Notes under the pieces: generated by a model
What the model saw: the letters and a program-made list of their open reading frames with translations, nothing else
Told to the model about the DNA's origin: nothing
The model's database searches: none
In this document: positions 1-7,843 of the stretch, one piece after another
Layout: each line of letters starts with the position of its first letter
Numbering within the stretch: the first letter of the stretch is position 1
Origin: a bacterium
GTDB taxonomy: Bacteria; Latescibacterota; Latescibacteria; Latescibacterales; Latescibacteraceae
Reading direction: 5' to 3'
Length of the DNA stretch: 20,696 nt
Assembly (NCBI GenBank): GCA_021372535.1
Contig: JAJFUH010000155.1
Location: 1-20,696 of the forward strand
Made by a program: the position numbers and the translations under genes

Positions 1-214
1 ACATGAGCATGTCCATTTCACGGTCGGGGGGACTATCGGTTACTTCGAGCGCGAGGTCAATGAACCGGTCGGTCGTTTTGCCCATGGCGGACACGACAAC
101 GACAACATCATAGCCACTCTGCTTTTTTCTGATTACCCTGGCCGCGACCTTTTTGATCTTCACGGCATCGGCAACCGAGGACCCTCCGTATTTCTGAACA
201 ACGAGCGGTTTCAT
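1..214 (-). CDS. lysC: Aspartate kinase, N-terminal part (cut by window edge)
   Basis: This is the first 71 codons of an aspartokinase, which phosphorylates L-aspartate at the entry to the lysine, threonine and methionine pathways. The N-terminus carries the KYGGSS substrate/ATP-binding motif at residues 8-13 and a [13 protein letters not shown] strand-loop at about 37-49, followed by the [10 protein letters not shown] segment typical of the family. The ATG overlaps the stop codon of the upstream kinase-like gene by four bases (ATGA on the minus strand), so translation is probably coupled. The C-terminal ACT domains lie outside the window, so feedback control and any fusion cannot be judged. 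As the last visible gene of a hom-thrC-kinase-lysC series, it supplies the first step of the pathway the others complete. Confidence 0.93.
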   Translation of the reverse strand, partial: MKPLVVQKYGGSSVADAVKIKKVAARVIRKKQSGYDVVVVVSAMGKTTDRFIDLALEVTDSPPDREMDMLM

Positions 215-1407
215 AAAGTAATAAAATCTCCAAGGAAAAGATTGAGCAGTTTATGTCCTTCGATCATACTGATCGAACCCGACTGGGCGGCGCGCTCGGA
301 AAATGCTGTCATACCGTCTTTTTCCACACCGGGACCGTAATAGGCAAACGGCACAGGTTCCCGGGTATGCGTGCGTTTTTCAATTGGCGTTCGGTGATCG
401 CAGGTAACAAGGAGCGCCATATCATTATGGTTTTTAACGGTATCCAGAACGGTACCGACAACTTTATGATCGAAATCTTCTATGGCCTTGATTTTCATCG
501 GGACATCACCATTATGCCCGGCTTCGTCAGGCGCTTCGACATGGACATATACGAAATCCCTGGTTTCGAGCATCTTTAAAGCCGCTTCGGCCTTGCCCAG
601 GAAATTGGTATCGATGTATCCTGTCGCACCCGGAACAAAAACAGGTTTCAGGCCGGCAGCGACACCGATGCCCTTGATCAGGTCCACTGCGCTGATGACT
701 CCCCCCTTCAGTCCGAACTTTTTTTCAATCGTCGCAATTTCAAGCCTGCGGCCCTGACCCCACATCCAGAGCGAATCGGCGGTAAATTTTCCGGTGGCGC
801 TCCGTTTTTTGTTTACAAGCGTATCGGCAAGAACAGCCTTTGACCGTTCCATGAGCGACAGGATGAAATCGGCTCCTTCCCCTTTCGGCAGGAACTGTGT
901 ATAGTCCTGACCGAGAATATCATGAGGTGGTGTCGTTTCCATGGCATCTGTTCCGCCGGTCCATATCAGGAGGTGACGGTAGGAAACACCCGGATAGAAC
1001 CGTACGGATTCCGAGCCGAGCGAACGGTCGATTTCTTTTATGAGCTCGACCGCTTCCTCTGTCGTTATATGACCCGCGGAGTAATCTTTCATGGATGAGC
1101 TTTCGAACGTGACAAGGTTTGCCCGGAAAGCCACATCGTCCTTCCTGAGATGTTTTCCCATGCTCAGGGCTTCAAATACCGCTCTTCCGGTAAACTCCTT
1201 TGTTGTATCGTAGCCCAGAATCTCCATGTTTGCCACATCACTGCCGGGGGGCATTCCGGACGGTATGGTCTGCGCGAGACCTCCGCGGCCGTTCGATGCA
1301 ATCCAGTCCATGTTGGGAGTATCGGCTGCTTCGAGGACGGTTTTACCGCCGAGCTCTTCCCTCGGGTAATCACCCATGCCATCGCCGATAAGAACAGCGA
1401 ATTTCAT
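211..1407 (-). CDS. Phosphoglycerate-mutase-like metalloenzyme, probable homoserine kinase
   Basis: A 398-residue protein of the alkaline-phosphatase metalloenzyme superfamily, close to archaeal-type cofactor-independent phosphoglycerate mutase (ApgM, COG3635). Visible motifs are GDGMGD (residues 8-13, metal-binding Asp), PGSD (54-57, likely nucleophilic Ser56), the [10 protein letters not shown] block and the CDHRTP...THT block near the C-terminus, which bind the two metals. From family knowledge, bacterial members that lie among threonine genes are proposed to be non-orthologous homoserine kinases (the TIGR02535-type group). Here the gene sits between thrC and lysC in an operon that also has hom, and no GHMP-type thrB is visible, so homoserine kinase is the best inference. 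Its ATG follows the stop of a microprotein by one base and its own stop overlaps lysC. A true phosphoglycerate mutase role remains possible. Confidence 0.85.
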   Translation of the reverse strand: MKFAVLIGDGMGDYPREELGGKTVLEAADTPNMDWIASNGRGGLAQTIPSGMPPGSDVANMEILGYDTTKEFTGRAVFEALSMGKHLRKDDVAFRANLVTFESSSMKDYSAGHITTEEAVELIKEIDRSLGSESVRFYPGVSYRHLLIWTGGTDAMETTPPHDILGQDYTQFLPKGEGADFILSLMERSKAVLADTLVNKKRSATGKFTADSLWMWGQGRRLEIATIEKKFGLKGGVISAVDLIKGIGVAAGLKPVFVPGATGYIDTNFLGKAEAALKMLETRDFVYVHVEAPDEAGHNGDVPMKIKAIEDFDHKVVGTVLDTVKNHNDMALLVTCDHRTPIEKRTHTREPVPFAYYGPGVEKDGMTAFSERAAQSGSISMIEGHKLLNLFLGDFITL

Positions 1408-1408
1408 A

Positions 1409-1561
1409 TCATCCTACCCATGTAATGTCTTCGGCCGGTGCTTCATCCTCTGAAACCGCGCACCTGGAAAACACCCATATGATGGACAGTACCACGACAA
1501 GAATACCGAGAATAAAGCTAATCGTACCGAAACCGAAACCTTTTTTGTTCTCACCTTCCAC
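1409..1561 (-). CDS. 50-residue single-span membrane microprotein
   Basis: A small gene with a GTG start preceded by AGGAG ten bases upstream. It encodes a short charged N-terminus (VEGENKKGFGFG), one hydrophobic span at about residues 13-31 and an acidic tail (SEDEAPAED) containing one cysteine at position 34. The stop TGA is one base before the ATG of the kinase-like gene, so it is almost certainly translated as part of the threonine operon and may couple translation of the next gene. I do not recognise a family. The acidic tail after the span would face the periplasm if the lysines near the N-terminus keep that end inside. Support comes from RBS, operon fit and hydrophobic pattern, not from homology. 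Confidence 0.6.
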   Translation of the reverse strand: MEGENKKGFGFGTISFILGILVVVLSIIWVFSRCAVSEDEAPAEDITWVG

Positions 1562-1585
1562 TGGCGGTTTACTCCTGTAACATTG

Positions 1586-1714
1586 TTATTTATTTACTTT
1601 TTTCACAAAGACCGTAATAGCCCAGACAATAACCGCGACAAGAGCGAGACCGCCTGCAGCGATGGTAATAAAAGTGAGGTAATTGTCCTCCAGCGATTTT
1701 TTGAATTCTTTCAT
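1586..1714 (-). CDS. 42-residue single-span membrane microprotein
   Basis: A 42-residue reading frame with one of the strongest ribosome binding sites in the window (AAGGAGGTGA, eight bases before the ATG). The protein has a charged N-terminus (MKEFKKSLEDN), a hydrophobic span at about residues 13-37 and a lysine-rich end (VKKVNK). It ends 24 bases before the next microprotein, which in turn abuts the kinase-like gene. Both microproteins therefore sit inside the threonine operon, after thrC. No family is recognised. Two different single-span peptides in tandem suggest a small membrane complex or a partner for a larger membrane protein, but nothing in the window identifies that partner. Confidence 0.65.
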   Translation of the reverse strand: MKEFKKSLEDNYLTFITIAAGGLALVAVIVWAITVFVKKVNK

Positions 1715-1754
1715 TTCCGTTCACCTCCTTTTATATGTACATGTCAAGTTTACC

Positions 1755-1862
1755 GGTTTATAGTTTATGGTTTATGGTTGGAGGAAAATCGATCGCATTA
1801 ATACCCGTTCGATACAGTTTATAAACCATAGACCATTAACTCTAAACTATGAACTATGAACC
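1755..1862. repeat. Heptamer-built AT-rich inverted repeat at the thrC 3' end
   Basis: The left arm (1755-1779) is made of GTTTATA/GTTTATG heptamers. The right arm (about 1823-1862) carries the complementary heptamers (AACTATG, AACCATA and variants). The arms can pair into a long imperfect AT-rich hairpin with a loop of roughly 40 bases. The thrC stop codon lies inside the right arm. It separates hom-thrC from the microprotein/kinase/lysC part of the operon, so it may slow transcription or stabilise the 3' end of the upstream mRNA. It has no GC-rich stem and no clean U-tract, so it is not a classical terminator. Confidence 0.6.
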
Positions 1863-2918
1863 AATCCTTAAAATGCCCATGACATCGGATAAATTGGCTT
1901 TGACCTTTATCGGCGGACTGGCGTATTTTACCGCTCTGTCCGGGTCTTTCAGTCCGTGCCCTGTCAGGGTGCAGACAATGGTTTCACCGCCGCTGAACCC
2001 GCCGCGCTCCCTGAATTTAATAACACCGGCAAGCGATGCGGCGCTGGCAGGCTCGACGAAGATACCTTCCATCGAGGCCAGAAGAGAATAAGCCTTCAGA
2101 ATTTCATCGTCGGTAACCATGTCGATAATCCCGCCCGACTCATCCCGCGCAGCTTCGGCGAATTTCCATGAAGCCGGATTGCCGATTTTGATCGCGGTCG
2201 CGATGGTCAGAGGTTTGTCGACGCGGTGGCCGCGGACGATGGGGGCGGCGCCTTCCGCCTGCCAGCCCATCATTCTGGGGAGCCTGTCGCACTTTCCGGA
2301 TGCGAGATATTCCTTATATCCTTTCCAGTAAGCGGTTATGTTGCCCGCATTTCCGACCGGCAGAAAATGGTAGTCGGGAGCCTTGCCGAGACAGTCGATA
2401 ATCTCGAACGAGGCGGTTTTCTGCCCCTCGATCCTGAAAGGATTCAGGGAATTGACAAGGGTTATAGGATAGTTATCGGTAATTTCCCTCACGAGATTGA
2501 GCGCGCTGTCGAAATTCCCGTCAATCTCGACTACCGTAGCACCCTGGATCATCGCCTGCGCGAGTTTGCCGAGCGCGATGCCGCCACCTTCTACGAGCAC
2601 GATGCACTGGAGATTCGCCCGGGCCGCGAACGCTGCCGCCGACGCAGACGTATTCCCCGTGGAAGCGCACATGATAACCTTCGAGCCTTCCTCGACAGCT
2701 TTTGAAACCGCCATGCACATGCCACGATCCTTGAACGATCCCGTGGGATTGAGCCCCTCGTATTTCAGATAGAGCTCGGCATCCAGACCGATTGCGCGGG
2801 GAATATTATTCGCACGGATGAGCGGTGTATTACCCTCGAGCAGGGTAATAAACGGCGTTTTATCGGTTACCGGTAAAAAATCCCTGTATCTGTCTATCAC
2901 ACCTTGATACCTGGTCAT
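1854..2918 (-). CDS. thrC: Threonine synthase
   Basis: A 354-residue fold-type II PLP enzyme that converts O-phosphohomoserine to L-threonine, the last step of threonine synthesis. The PLP lysine lies in the motif [11 protein letters not shown] near residues 56-66, and the glycine-rich phosphate-binding and [15 protein letters not shown] segments follow at about 106-120. The length fits the short bacterial/archaeal class (about 350 residues). The long class has extra N-terminal sequence. The ATG has GGAGA upstream and lies 15 bases after the hom stop codon, so the two form an operon. The last codons run into the heptamer repeat described separately. Function is secure from motifs and context. 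Confidence 0.95.
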   Translation of the reverse strand: MTRYQGVIDRYRDFLPVTDKTPFITLLEGNTPLIRANNIPRAIGLDAELYLKYEGLNPTGSFKDRGMCMAVSKAVEEGSKVIMCASTGNTSASAAAFAARANLQCIVLVEGGGIALGKLAQAMIQGATVVEIDGNFDSALNLVREITDNYPITLVNSLNPFRIEGQKTASFEIIDCLGKAPDYHFLPVGNAGNITAYWKGYKEYLASGKCDRLPRMMGWQAEGAAPIVRGHRVDKPLTIATAIKIGNPASWKFAEAARDESGGIIDMVTDDEILKAYSLLASMEGIFVEPASAASLAGVIKFRERGGFSGGETIVCTLTGHGLKDPDRAVKYASPPIKVKANLSDVMGILRIGS

Positions 2919-2933
2919 ACATGTTCTCCGGAT

Positions 2934-4235
2934 TTAAATATCCTCGACTCTGATCAACTGTATCTTTCCCTGAATGGTGCCAAGCATCTCAAACTGTTTC
3001 ATCGCCTCCCGCATATCCCCTTCGAGCGCCTCGTGGGTCATGATGACGATGGGGACATAATCACGATCCGGTGTACCGATCTGGAGAACCGATTCAATCG
3101 AGATGTTTTTATCGGCGAAAATCTTTGAAATATCAGCAAGCACACCGGGCTGATCCTTCGCCGTGAACCGGAGAAAATACCTGAGTTTCAGCTCATCCAT
3201 CCCTACCAGCCTGGGACCGTTGTTTACGCTGACAAACCTGTTAACCATAACAGGTGAGCTGGTTTTCAGTCTCGACGCTATATCGACAGTATCGGATACA
3301 ACGGCGGAAGCGGTCGGCATCATGCCCGCCCCTTTGCCGTAAAAAACCTCGCGGCCAACGGCGCTGCCGGATATTTCAATGGCGTTGAACTCGTCCTCGA
3401 CATACGCCATGATCGAGTCCGAGGATACGAAGGTCGGATGAACTCTCACCTCGACACGGCCGTCCGGGTGACGTTTCGCGATGGCGAGAAGCTTGAGAGT
3501 ATAACCGAGCTCGACCGCATAATCGATGTCGTGGACGCTCAGATTTTCAATCCCCTCGCGGAAGACCATATCCACATCGAGATCGGCGCCAAAAGCCAGG
3601 CGGGCCAGTATGACGATCTTGTTGAGAGCATCCTCGCCCGAAACATCCGAAGTCGGGTCGGCTTCGGCATATCCGAGCTCCTGCGCACTGGCCAGCACCT
3701 CGTTATAATCGGCGCCATCACGGGCCATACCGGTCAGGATGTAATTAGTCGTCCCGTTGAGAATACCGTAAATACTGTCTATCGTATTGGCATTGAGACC
3801 GTTCATCAGCATGCGGATAATCGGGATTCCCCCGCCGACCGAAGCCTCGAAAAGGTATGAAACATTTGCCTTTTCGGCTGCGGCGAACAGTTCCCTGCCG
3901 TATTTTGCAACAAGCGCTTTATTGGCGGTAACCACTCCCTTGCCGTTTTTAAAAGCCCTGAGCGTGAATGTCCGCGCAGGCTCATAGCCGCCGATAAGCT
4001 CGATGACGATGTCGATGTCAGGATTTTCGAGAATGTCGTCCACATTCGAGGTAAGAATCCCTTCCGGCACTCTGACCCCGCGGTCGGACGTTACATCAAG
4101 ATCGGCGATTTTAACCAGCTCAAGGTCGAAATCCCTGCCCCGGAGATAGGATTTTTCCTTCCCGAGCAGAATTTTCGCCACACCGGTACCGACCGTACCG
4201 AATCCGATAAGACCAACAGTAATGGGGTTTTTCAT
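2934..4235 (-). CDS. hom: Homoserine dehydrogenase with C-terminal ACT domain
   Basis: A 433-residue NAD(P)-dependent oxidoreductase that converts aspartate semialdehyde to homoserine. The Rossmann motif GFGTVGTG is at residues 11-18, ASVGGGIPII and GILNGTTNYIL mark the catalytic domain, and EADPTSDVSGEDALNK follows. An ACT domain (about 350-433, starting near FTAKDQPGVLADISKIF) indicates feedback control, usually by threonine. Length equals that of typical stand-alone Hom proteins, so this is not a ThrA-type aspartokinase fusion. It is the first gene of the minus-strand operon. The RBS before its ATG is weak, with an A-rich stretch. Confidence 0.96.
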   Translation of the reverse strand: MKNPITVGLIGFGTVGTGVAKILLGKEKSYLRGRDFDLELVKIADLDVTSDRGVRVPEGILTSNVDDILENPDIDIVIELIGGYEPARTFTLRAFKNGKGVVTANKALVAKYGRELFAAAEKANVSYLFEASVGGGIPIIRMLMNGLNANTIDSIYGILNGTTNYILTGMARDGADYNEVLASAQELGYAEADPTSDVSGEDALNKIVILARLAFGADLDVDMVFREGIENLSVHDIDYAVELGYTLKLLAIAKRHPDGRVEVRVHPTFVSSDSIMAYVEDEFNAIEISGSAVGREVFYGKGAGMMPTASAVVSDTVDIASRLKTSSPVMVNRFVSVNNGPRLVGMDELKLRYFLRFTAKDQPGVLADISKIFADKNISIESVLQIGTPDRDYVPIVIMTHEALEGDMREAMKQFEMLGTIQGKIQLIRVEDI

Positions 4236-4275
4236 ATTTTTTTATCCGTATTTTCTTGATTAAAGATATTATGTA

Positions 4276-4304
4276 AAAATAACATATTTTCAGGATAGGT
4301 GCAA
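4276..4304 (-). promoter_or_regulatory. Possible sigma-70 promoter of the hom operon
   Basis: On the minus strand, TTGCAC (4304-4299) is followed by a 17-base spacer and TATTTT (4281-4276), about 40 bases before the hom ATG. The match is moderate (3/6 and 4/6), but position and spacing are right and the surrounding region is AT-rich. The leader would be too short for an attenuator peptide or a known amino-acid riboswitch. The remainder of the gap up to 4451 shows no gene. Confidence 0.3.
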
Positions 4305-4451
4305 GTTATTATCGAATCGGGAAGGTTGTCCCTCCTAAAGCTTTACAAAGTTATAACTCCGAAAACAGGGAACTGCTCTGTTCATGGTAAACCTGTCCTG
4401 TAAACTATCGATTATCATATTTTTTCATCCCTGTCACAGATACAACCGTTA

Positions 4452-6047
4452 TTACACTTTTTTACCGATAAACCGCACGACAAGATATGAAAGGAACGCG
4501 CCAAAGGCTATCGATATGAATGGATTGACTCCATGCGCGGCGGGGATGAATCCCGCAACAACCGTGATGGCCGCAACAGTCACCGCATACGGCATCTGTG
4601 TTTTGACATGGTCGAGATGGTCGGACGCACATGCCATGGACGACATGATCGTCGTATCGGATATGGGTGAACAGTGATCGCCGAAGACGGCGCCGGTAAA
4701 TGTCGCTCCGATGGTGGCAAAAAAGATACCGCCGGTCTGCCCGCCGCTCAGGTGGTACGCCAGGGGAACCGCAATGGGTATCATGATGGCCATCGTACCG
4801 TACGATGTGCCGGTGGAAAATGCAATAACACAGCCTATGATGAATACAAGCGGGGGTATGAGTCCCGGTGAAATCTTGCCTTCGAGCGCACTGACCAGGT
4901 ACTTCGCCGTTCCGAGGTCCTTGCAGAGCGAACCGATCCCCCATGCCAGCACGATGATGAGAAGGGCGAACAACATCGACTTTGCCCCCTCCACCCATGC
5001 GCTCACCGCCTCGGTGAGGGTCAGTATCCGCTGGACTATGACGAGTACGATGGCAACAAGCGTTCCCGTGAAAACAGCCCACATGAGCGCCCTGTCGACC
5101 TGGGAATGACCGATGACCTCGCCGATCACGCGGAAAGTGAACGGATTAATATTCATAAGGCCGACAAGCTCGGTATTGTTCTCGCTCATTATCCTGCCCC
5201 GTCCATCGACATAGAGCCCGACAACGATCATGAACACCACGGTCAGGACAGGTATGATGGCGTTGAACCACCGGAGAGGAATACCCTTCTTGATCTTCAT
5301 GTCGGTAAGCTCCCTGCTCGCAAGCGGCACAGCGCCATCGGCGAAGAGTTTACCCGTAGTGCGCGCCCGTCGTTCTGCTTTGAGCATGGGACCGAAATCC
5401 CGCCCGAGCACGGTGATCATGAACATGAACGCAAGCAATACCATGCTGTAAAACCGGAACGGTATCGACCGCACGAACGCCTCGTAAACGTTCATTTCGA
5501 GCCCGATGGTGATGAACGCATTCCGCAAGAGTCCCATCTCATACGCCGTCCATGTGGAGAGCAGCGCGATGCTGGCAACAGGAGCGGCTGTCGAGTCGCA
5601 CAGATAGGCGAGTTTCTCGCGGGATATTTTCAGACGGTCGCAGAGGGGGCGCATGGTGTTTCCCACGAGGAGCGTGTTGGCGTAATCATCGAAAAAGATA
5701 ATGATTCCCATGAGATAGGTGACAAACTGACCGCCATTCGCTGTCCGGGCCTTACGGGCGAGAAAGTCAGCGACAGCTTTCATCCCGCCGGATTTCGATA
5801 TGATGCCGATCATTCCGCCAAGGGTGATGCTGATAACGAGAATCGCGGCATTCCACGGTTCGGCGATCGAGCCGGCAATGTACTTCACTATCATGTCGGC
5901 GAATCCCGCAACGGGATTCCCGTGATGGAGGATTGCGGCGCCGACCCAGATGCTTATGAAGAGCGAGGGAAGCACCTGTTTTGTCGCAAACGCAAGCCCG
6001 ATTGCAAGCAGCGGCGGAACCAGTGACAGTAGACCGTATGACTCCAT
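4452..6047 (-). CDS. NhaC-family Na+/H+ antiporter-like transporter
   Basis: A 531-residue polytopic inner-membrane protein with more than ten hydrophobic segments. Diagnostic conserved blocks are FFDDYANTLLVGNTMRPL, the following KLAYLCDSTAAPVAS, and near the C-terminus GTSYGTMAIMIPIAVPL and GAVFGDHCSPISDTTI. These place it in the NhaC/COG1757 group, whose members exchange Na+ for H+; some relatives carry organic or amino acids, for example coupled malate/lactate exchange. The gene lies 216 bases upstream of hom on the same strand. That gap holds a possible hom promoter, so common transcription is uncertain, and the substrate cannot be fixed. The ATG at 6047 gives a sensible N-terminus that begins directly before the first span. 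Confidence 0.88.
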   Translation of the reverse strand: MESYGLLSLVPPLLAIGLAFATKQVLPSLFISIWVGAAILHHGNPVAGFADMIVKYIAGSIAEPWNAAILVISITLGGMIGIISKSGGMKAVADFLARKARTANGGQFVTYLMGIIIFFDDYANTLLVGNTMRPLCDRLKISREKLAYLCDSTAAPVASIALLSTWTAYEMGLLRNAFITIGLEMNVYEAFVRSIPFRFYSMVLLAFMFMITVLGRDFGPMLKAERRARTTGKLFADGAVPLASRELTDMKIKKGIPLRWFNAIIPVLTVVFMIVVGLYVDGRGRIMSENNTELVGLMNINPFTFRVIGEVIGHSQVDRALMWAVFTGTLVAIVLVIVQRILTLTEAVSAWVEGAKSMLFALLIIVLAWGIGSLCKDLGTAKYLVSALEGKISPGLIPPLVFIIGCVIAFSTGTSYGTMAIMIPIAVPLAYHLSGGQTGGIFFATIGATFTGAVFGDHCSPISDTTIMSSMACASDHLDHVKTQMPYAVTVAAITVVAGFIPAAHGVNPFISIAFGAFLSYLVVRFIGKKV

Positions 6048-6362
6048 GAATCAGATTCCTTATAAAAAATCTATAAAAGTCCCCGATGATCGCATTATGG
6101 TTGTTCAGTTCTTCAGAAAAGCGTTGAGGTTATACAATACAAAACGAGCGCACATTTTTCCAGACATTTCCTGAAAATATATGGAAAAAGGGGAAATTAT
6201 TTGCGGCTGTTCATCCATTTTTTTAACCGAACTCAGGATGGCGGAAGTATATTACCGGATAATAAAACAGATAAAATTCCGATGAAACACAAGATATACA
6301 AACTATATGTGTATGTTTATAACTTATAGATAATATTGAACTTACCATCAAAGGATCACGCC
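6048..6362. other. Divergent AT-rich intergenic region with an 8-bp-arm dyad
   Basis: No credible gene is seen. It separates the NhaC-like gene (minus) from the YkuD lipoprotein gene (plus) and should hold both promoters. A dyad TTTTTCCA (6155-6162) / TGGAAAAA (6182-6189) lies centrally. TATAAC-type -10 candidates exist on both strands, but no convincing -35 partner was found. Confidence 0.4.
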
Positions 6363-7157
6363 ATGAAAAAACTGACCCGTTATTCCATCATTGCGCTGGT
6401 TCTGGCTGGGCTGGGCATGTGCGCTTTCTCGTGTGAAGAGAAAGCTCCGGTTGTTTCTCCTCTCGGAGATTCCGGGCAGGTGCTGCTCACCATTGCCGAG
6501 TCGGATTCCATTCACACCGCGGAACTGTTTGCCTTCCACCATACTGGCGAAGGCTGGATAAAGGATTTCTCGTGCCCCGCAGTCATCGGCGGCAACGGCT
6601 TCGGATGGGGACGGGGTCTCCACAATCCCGATGACCGCGATCCCTCCGAACCGGTCAAGCGCGAGGGGGACGGTAAATCGCCCATGGGTGTGTTCGAGCT
6701 CGTTCATGCATGGGGATACCTCCCCCGTACTCAGGTCGATACCCGGTTTCCCTATACCATGGCGGACAGCAGCCTCATCTGTATCGACGATGTCAGATCG
6801 GAGTACTACAACATGGTCGTGAACATGCGCGAGAAGAGCCTCGATCCCGGAGCGCTTCCCTCTCATGAGACCATGCTCAGGGATGACGACTATTACAAGT
6901 ACACAATCCTTGTGGGGCATAACATGAACCCTGTCGTGCAGGGAGCCGGGTGCTGTATTTTCCTCCACCTCTGGGGCGGCGAGAATTCGAGCACAGCCGG
7001 CTGTACAGCCATGTCTGAACCGGACATGGTGAAGCTCCTTGCCTGGCTCGACCCGGAACAGAAGCCGGTCATCGTCCAACTCACCCGCAAGAGTTACTTC
7101 CGTCTGAGGGAGCATTGGAAATTACCGGGGATTCCAGGGGATCGGATAACACGATAA
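6363..7157 (+). CDS. YkuD-fold (L,D-transpeptidase-like) lipoprotein
   Basis: A 264-residue protein starting at the ATG preceded by AAAGGATC; an upstream TTG in frame is less likely because the signal peptide begins at MKKLTRYS. Residues 1-23 form a signal peptide ending in AFSC, an imperfect lipobox with the lipidated Cys at 24. The catalytic half contains GDGKSPMGVFE (about 102-112) and the YkuD motif with His202 and STAGCTAM, with Cys214 as nucleophile. These fit the COG3786-type branch of L,D-transpeptidase-like enzymes, which form or trim peptidoglycan cross-links or attach proteins to the wall. It stands alone on the plus strand. Distance from well-studied Ldt enzymes makes the exact reaction uncertain. 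Confidence 0.85.
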   Translation: MKKLTRYSIIALVLAGLGMCAFSCEEKAPVVSPLGDSGQVLLTIAESDSIHTAELFAFHHTGEGWIKDFSCPAVIGGNGFGWGRGLHNPDDRDPSEPVKREGDGKSPMGVFELVHAWGYLPRTQVDTRFPYTMADSSLICIDDVRSEYYNMVVNMREKSLDPGALPSHETMLRDDDYYKYTILVGHNMNPVVQGAGCCIFLHLWGGENSSTAGCTAMSEPDMVKLLAWLDPEQKPVIVQLTRKSYFRLREHWKLPGIPGDRITR

Positions 7158-7246
7158 GGCGGTGGATACATTATTGAGGATATTCGATCGATTGCAGGAG
7201 AACTGTACAGCGTTTCCGGGGGATTCGGGGAGAGCAGTAATTCGGG

Positions 7247-7417
7247 CTATAACGATTTGAGCGGTGAGTTGTACTTTGTGGAGCGTCTCAGGCTCTCGTT
7301 CATGAGAAAAGCGCCTGCTCTCCATTCGAGACGGGCTTCATAAATCCTGGTGAGCCTGTTCATGGCCCTTTCAAGCTCCGTAATTTCTTTTTGGATTTCT
7401 TCGTACATGGTTTCCAT
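7247..7417 (-). CDS. Small 56-residue charged, helical hypothetical protein
   Basis: A minus-strand frame of 56 codons. The predicted protein is highly charged and helix-prone (METMYEEIQKEITELERAMN at the start), with heptad-like spacing over residues 5-30 suggesting a short coiled coil, followed by a basic tail. The bases before the ATG (GAACGGAA) are a weak RBS. It lies downstream of the 34-residue membrane peptide gene on the same strand, separated by a perfect palindrome, so the two could be one transcript. No family is recognised. Support is limited to coding character and arrangement. Confidence 0.4.
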   Translation of the reverse strand: METMYEEIQKEITELERAMNRLTRIYEARLEWRAGAFLMNESLRRSTKYNSPLKSL

Positions 7418-7431
7418 TTCCGTTCAGTCGG

Positions 7432-7451
7432 GGCATCCGGTTCCGGATGCC
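7432..7451. repeat. Perfect 20-nt palindrome
   Basis: GGCATCCGGTTCCGGATGCC is its own reverse complement. It lies between the 34-codon and 56-codon minus-strand genes, 14 bases before the ATG of the latter. It could be an RNA hairpin that processes or attenuates the transcript, or a dimeric-protein operator. No U-tract follows on either side, so a standard terminator is unlikely. Confidence 0.75.
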
Positions 7452-7480
7452 GGTAATGATTCCTTTATCAGTTATTCCGG

Positions 7481-7585
7481 TTATACAGCTGTTGCATAAA
7501 TTGCTATCGATCTGATGATGACACAGCCGTATGCTATCGCCAAGTAAATCAACCCGTAGTTCAGTATGACGAATCCTTTTTTCAT
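7481..7585 (-). CDS. 34-residue hydrophobic membrane peptide
   Basis: A 34-codon frame with a strong RBS (AGGAGG, six bases before the ATG). It encodes two lysines (MKKGF) followed by an almost continuous hydrophobic stretch with several tyrosines and a single arginine near residue 25. That is compatible with one transmembrane helix. An in-frame ATG twelve codons upstream exists but has no spaced RBS, so the ATG at 7585 is preferred. No family is recognised. It resembles in style, not in sequence, the small subunits that stabilise respiratory oxidases and transporters. Confidence 0.5.
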   Translation of the reverse strand: MKKGFVILNYGLIYLAIAYGCVIIRSIAIYATAV

Positions 7586-7843
7586 TGCAGTACCTCCTGT
7601 TTTGCCTGTTTTCTCTTTCATCCTTCTTTCTGTTATATGAGACGAAATCCGTCCTTAAAAAATTTCATCGAATCAGGTCTTATGTAATCGTTTTCCGGAT
7701 TGTAATGAAGGCATACTTCCTGTTATGCGAGCGATCACCGGGAAAAAGACAAGGGCACATAAGCAGCAAATGCCAATAGACAGGACGTTTTGAAACGAAT
7801 ATCCTGATTTGGCTGGAAAACACGGCCAGCCTTTCCTGAATAA
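7586..7843. other. Non-coding stretch beside a transposase relic
   Basis: No supported gene is seen on either strand. Open frames here are short and lack RBS. The right part (from about 7800) may be further decayed sequence of the insertion element whose readable remnant starts near 7844. The left part should contain the promoter for the minus-strand 34-codon gene. Confidence 0.4.

Noticed and set aside
253-1425. Plus-strand open frames across the ApgM-like gene
   Set aside because: They lie opposite a gene with full family motifs, have no RBS and read as low-complexity antisense sequence.
4236-4451. Possible riboswitch or attenuator upstream of hom
   Set aside because: No leader peptide rich in Thr/Ile codons and no terminator/antiterminator pair could be drawn; only short weak dyads exist.
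5106-6026. Long plus-strand frame (306 codons) opposite the NhaC-like gene
   Set aside because: Its translation is highly charged and repetitive in a way expected from antisense of membrane codons, and the minus frame has clear transporter motifs.
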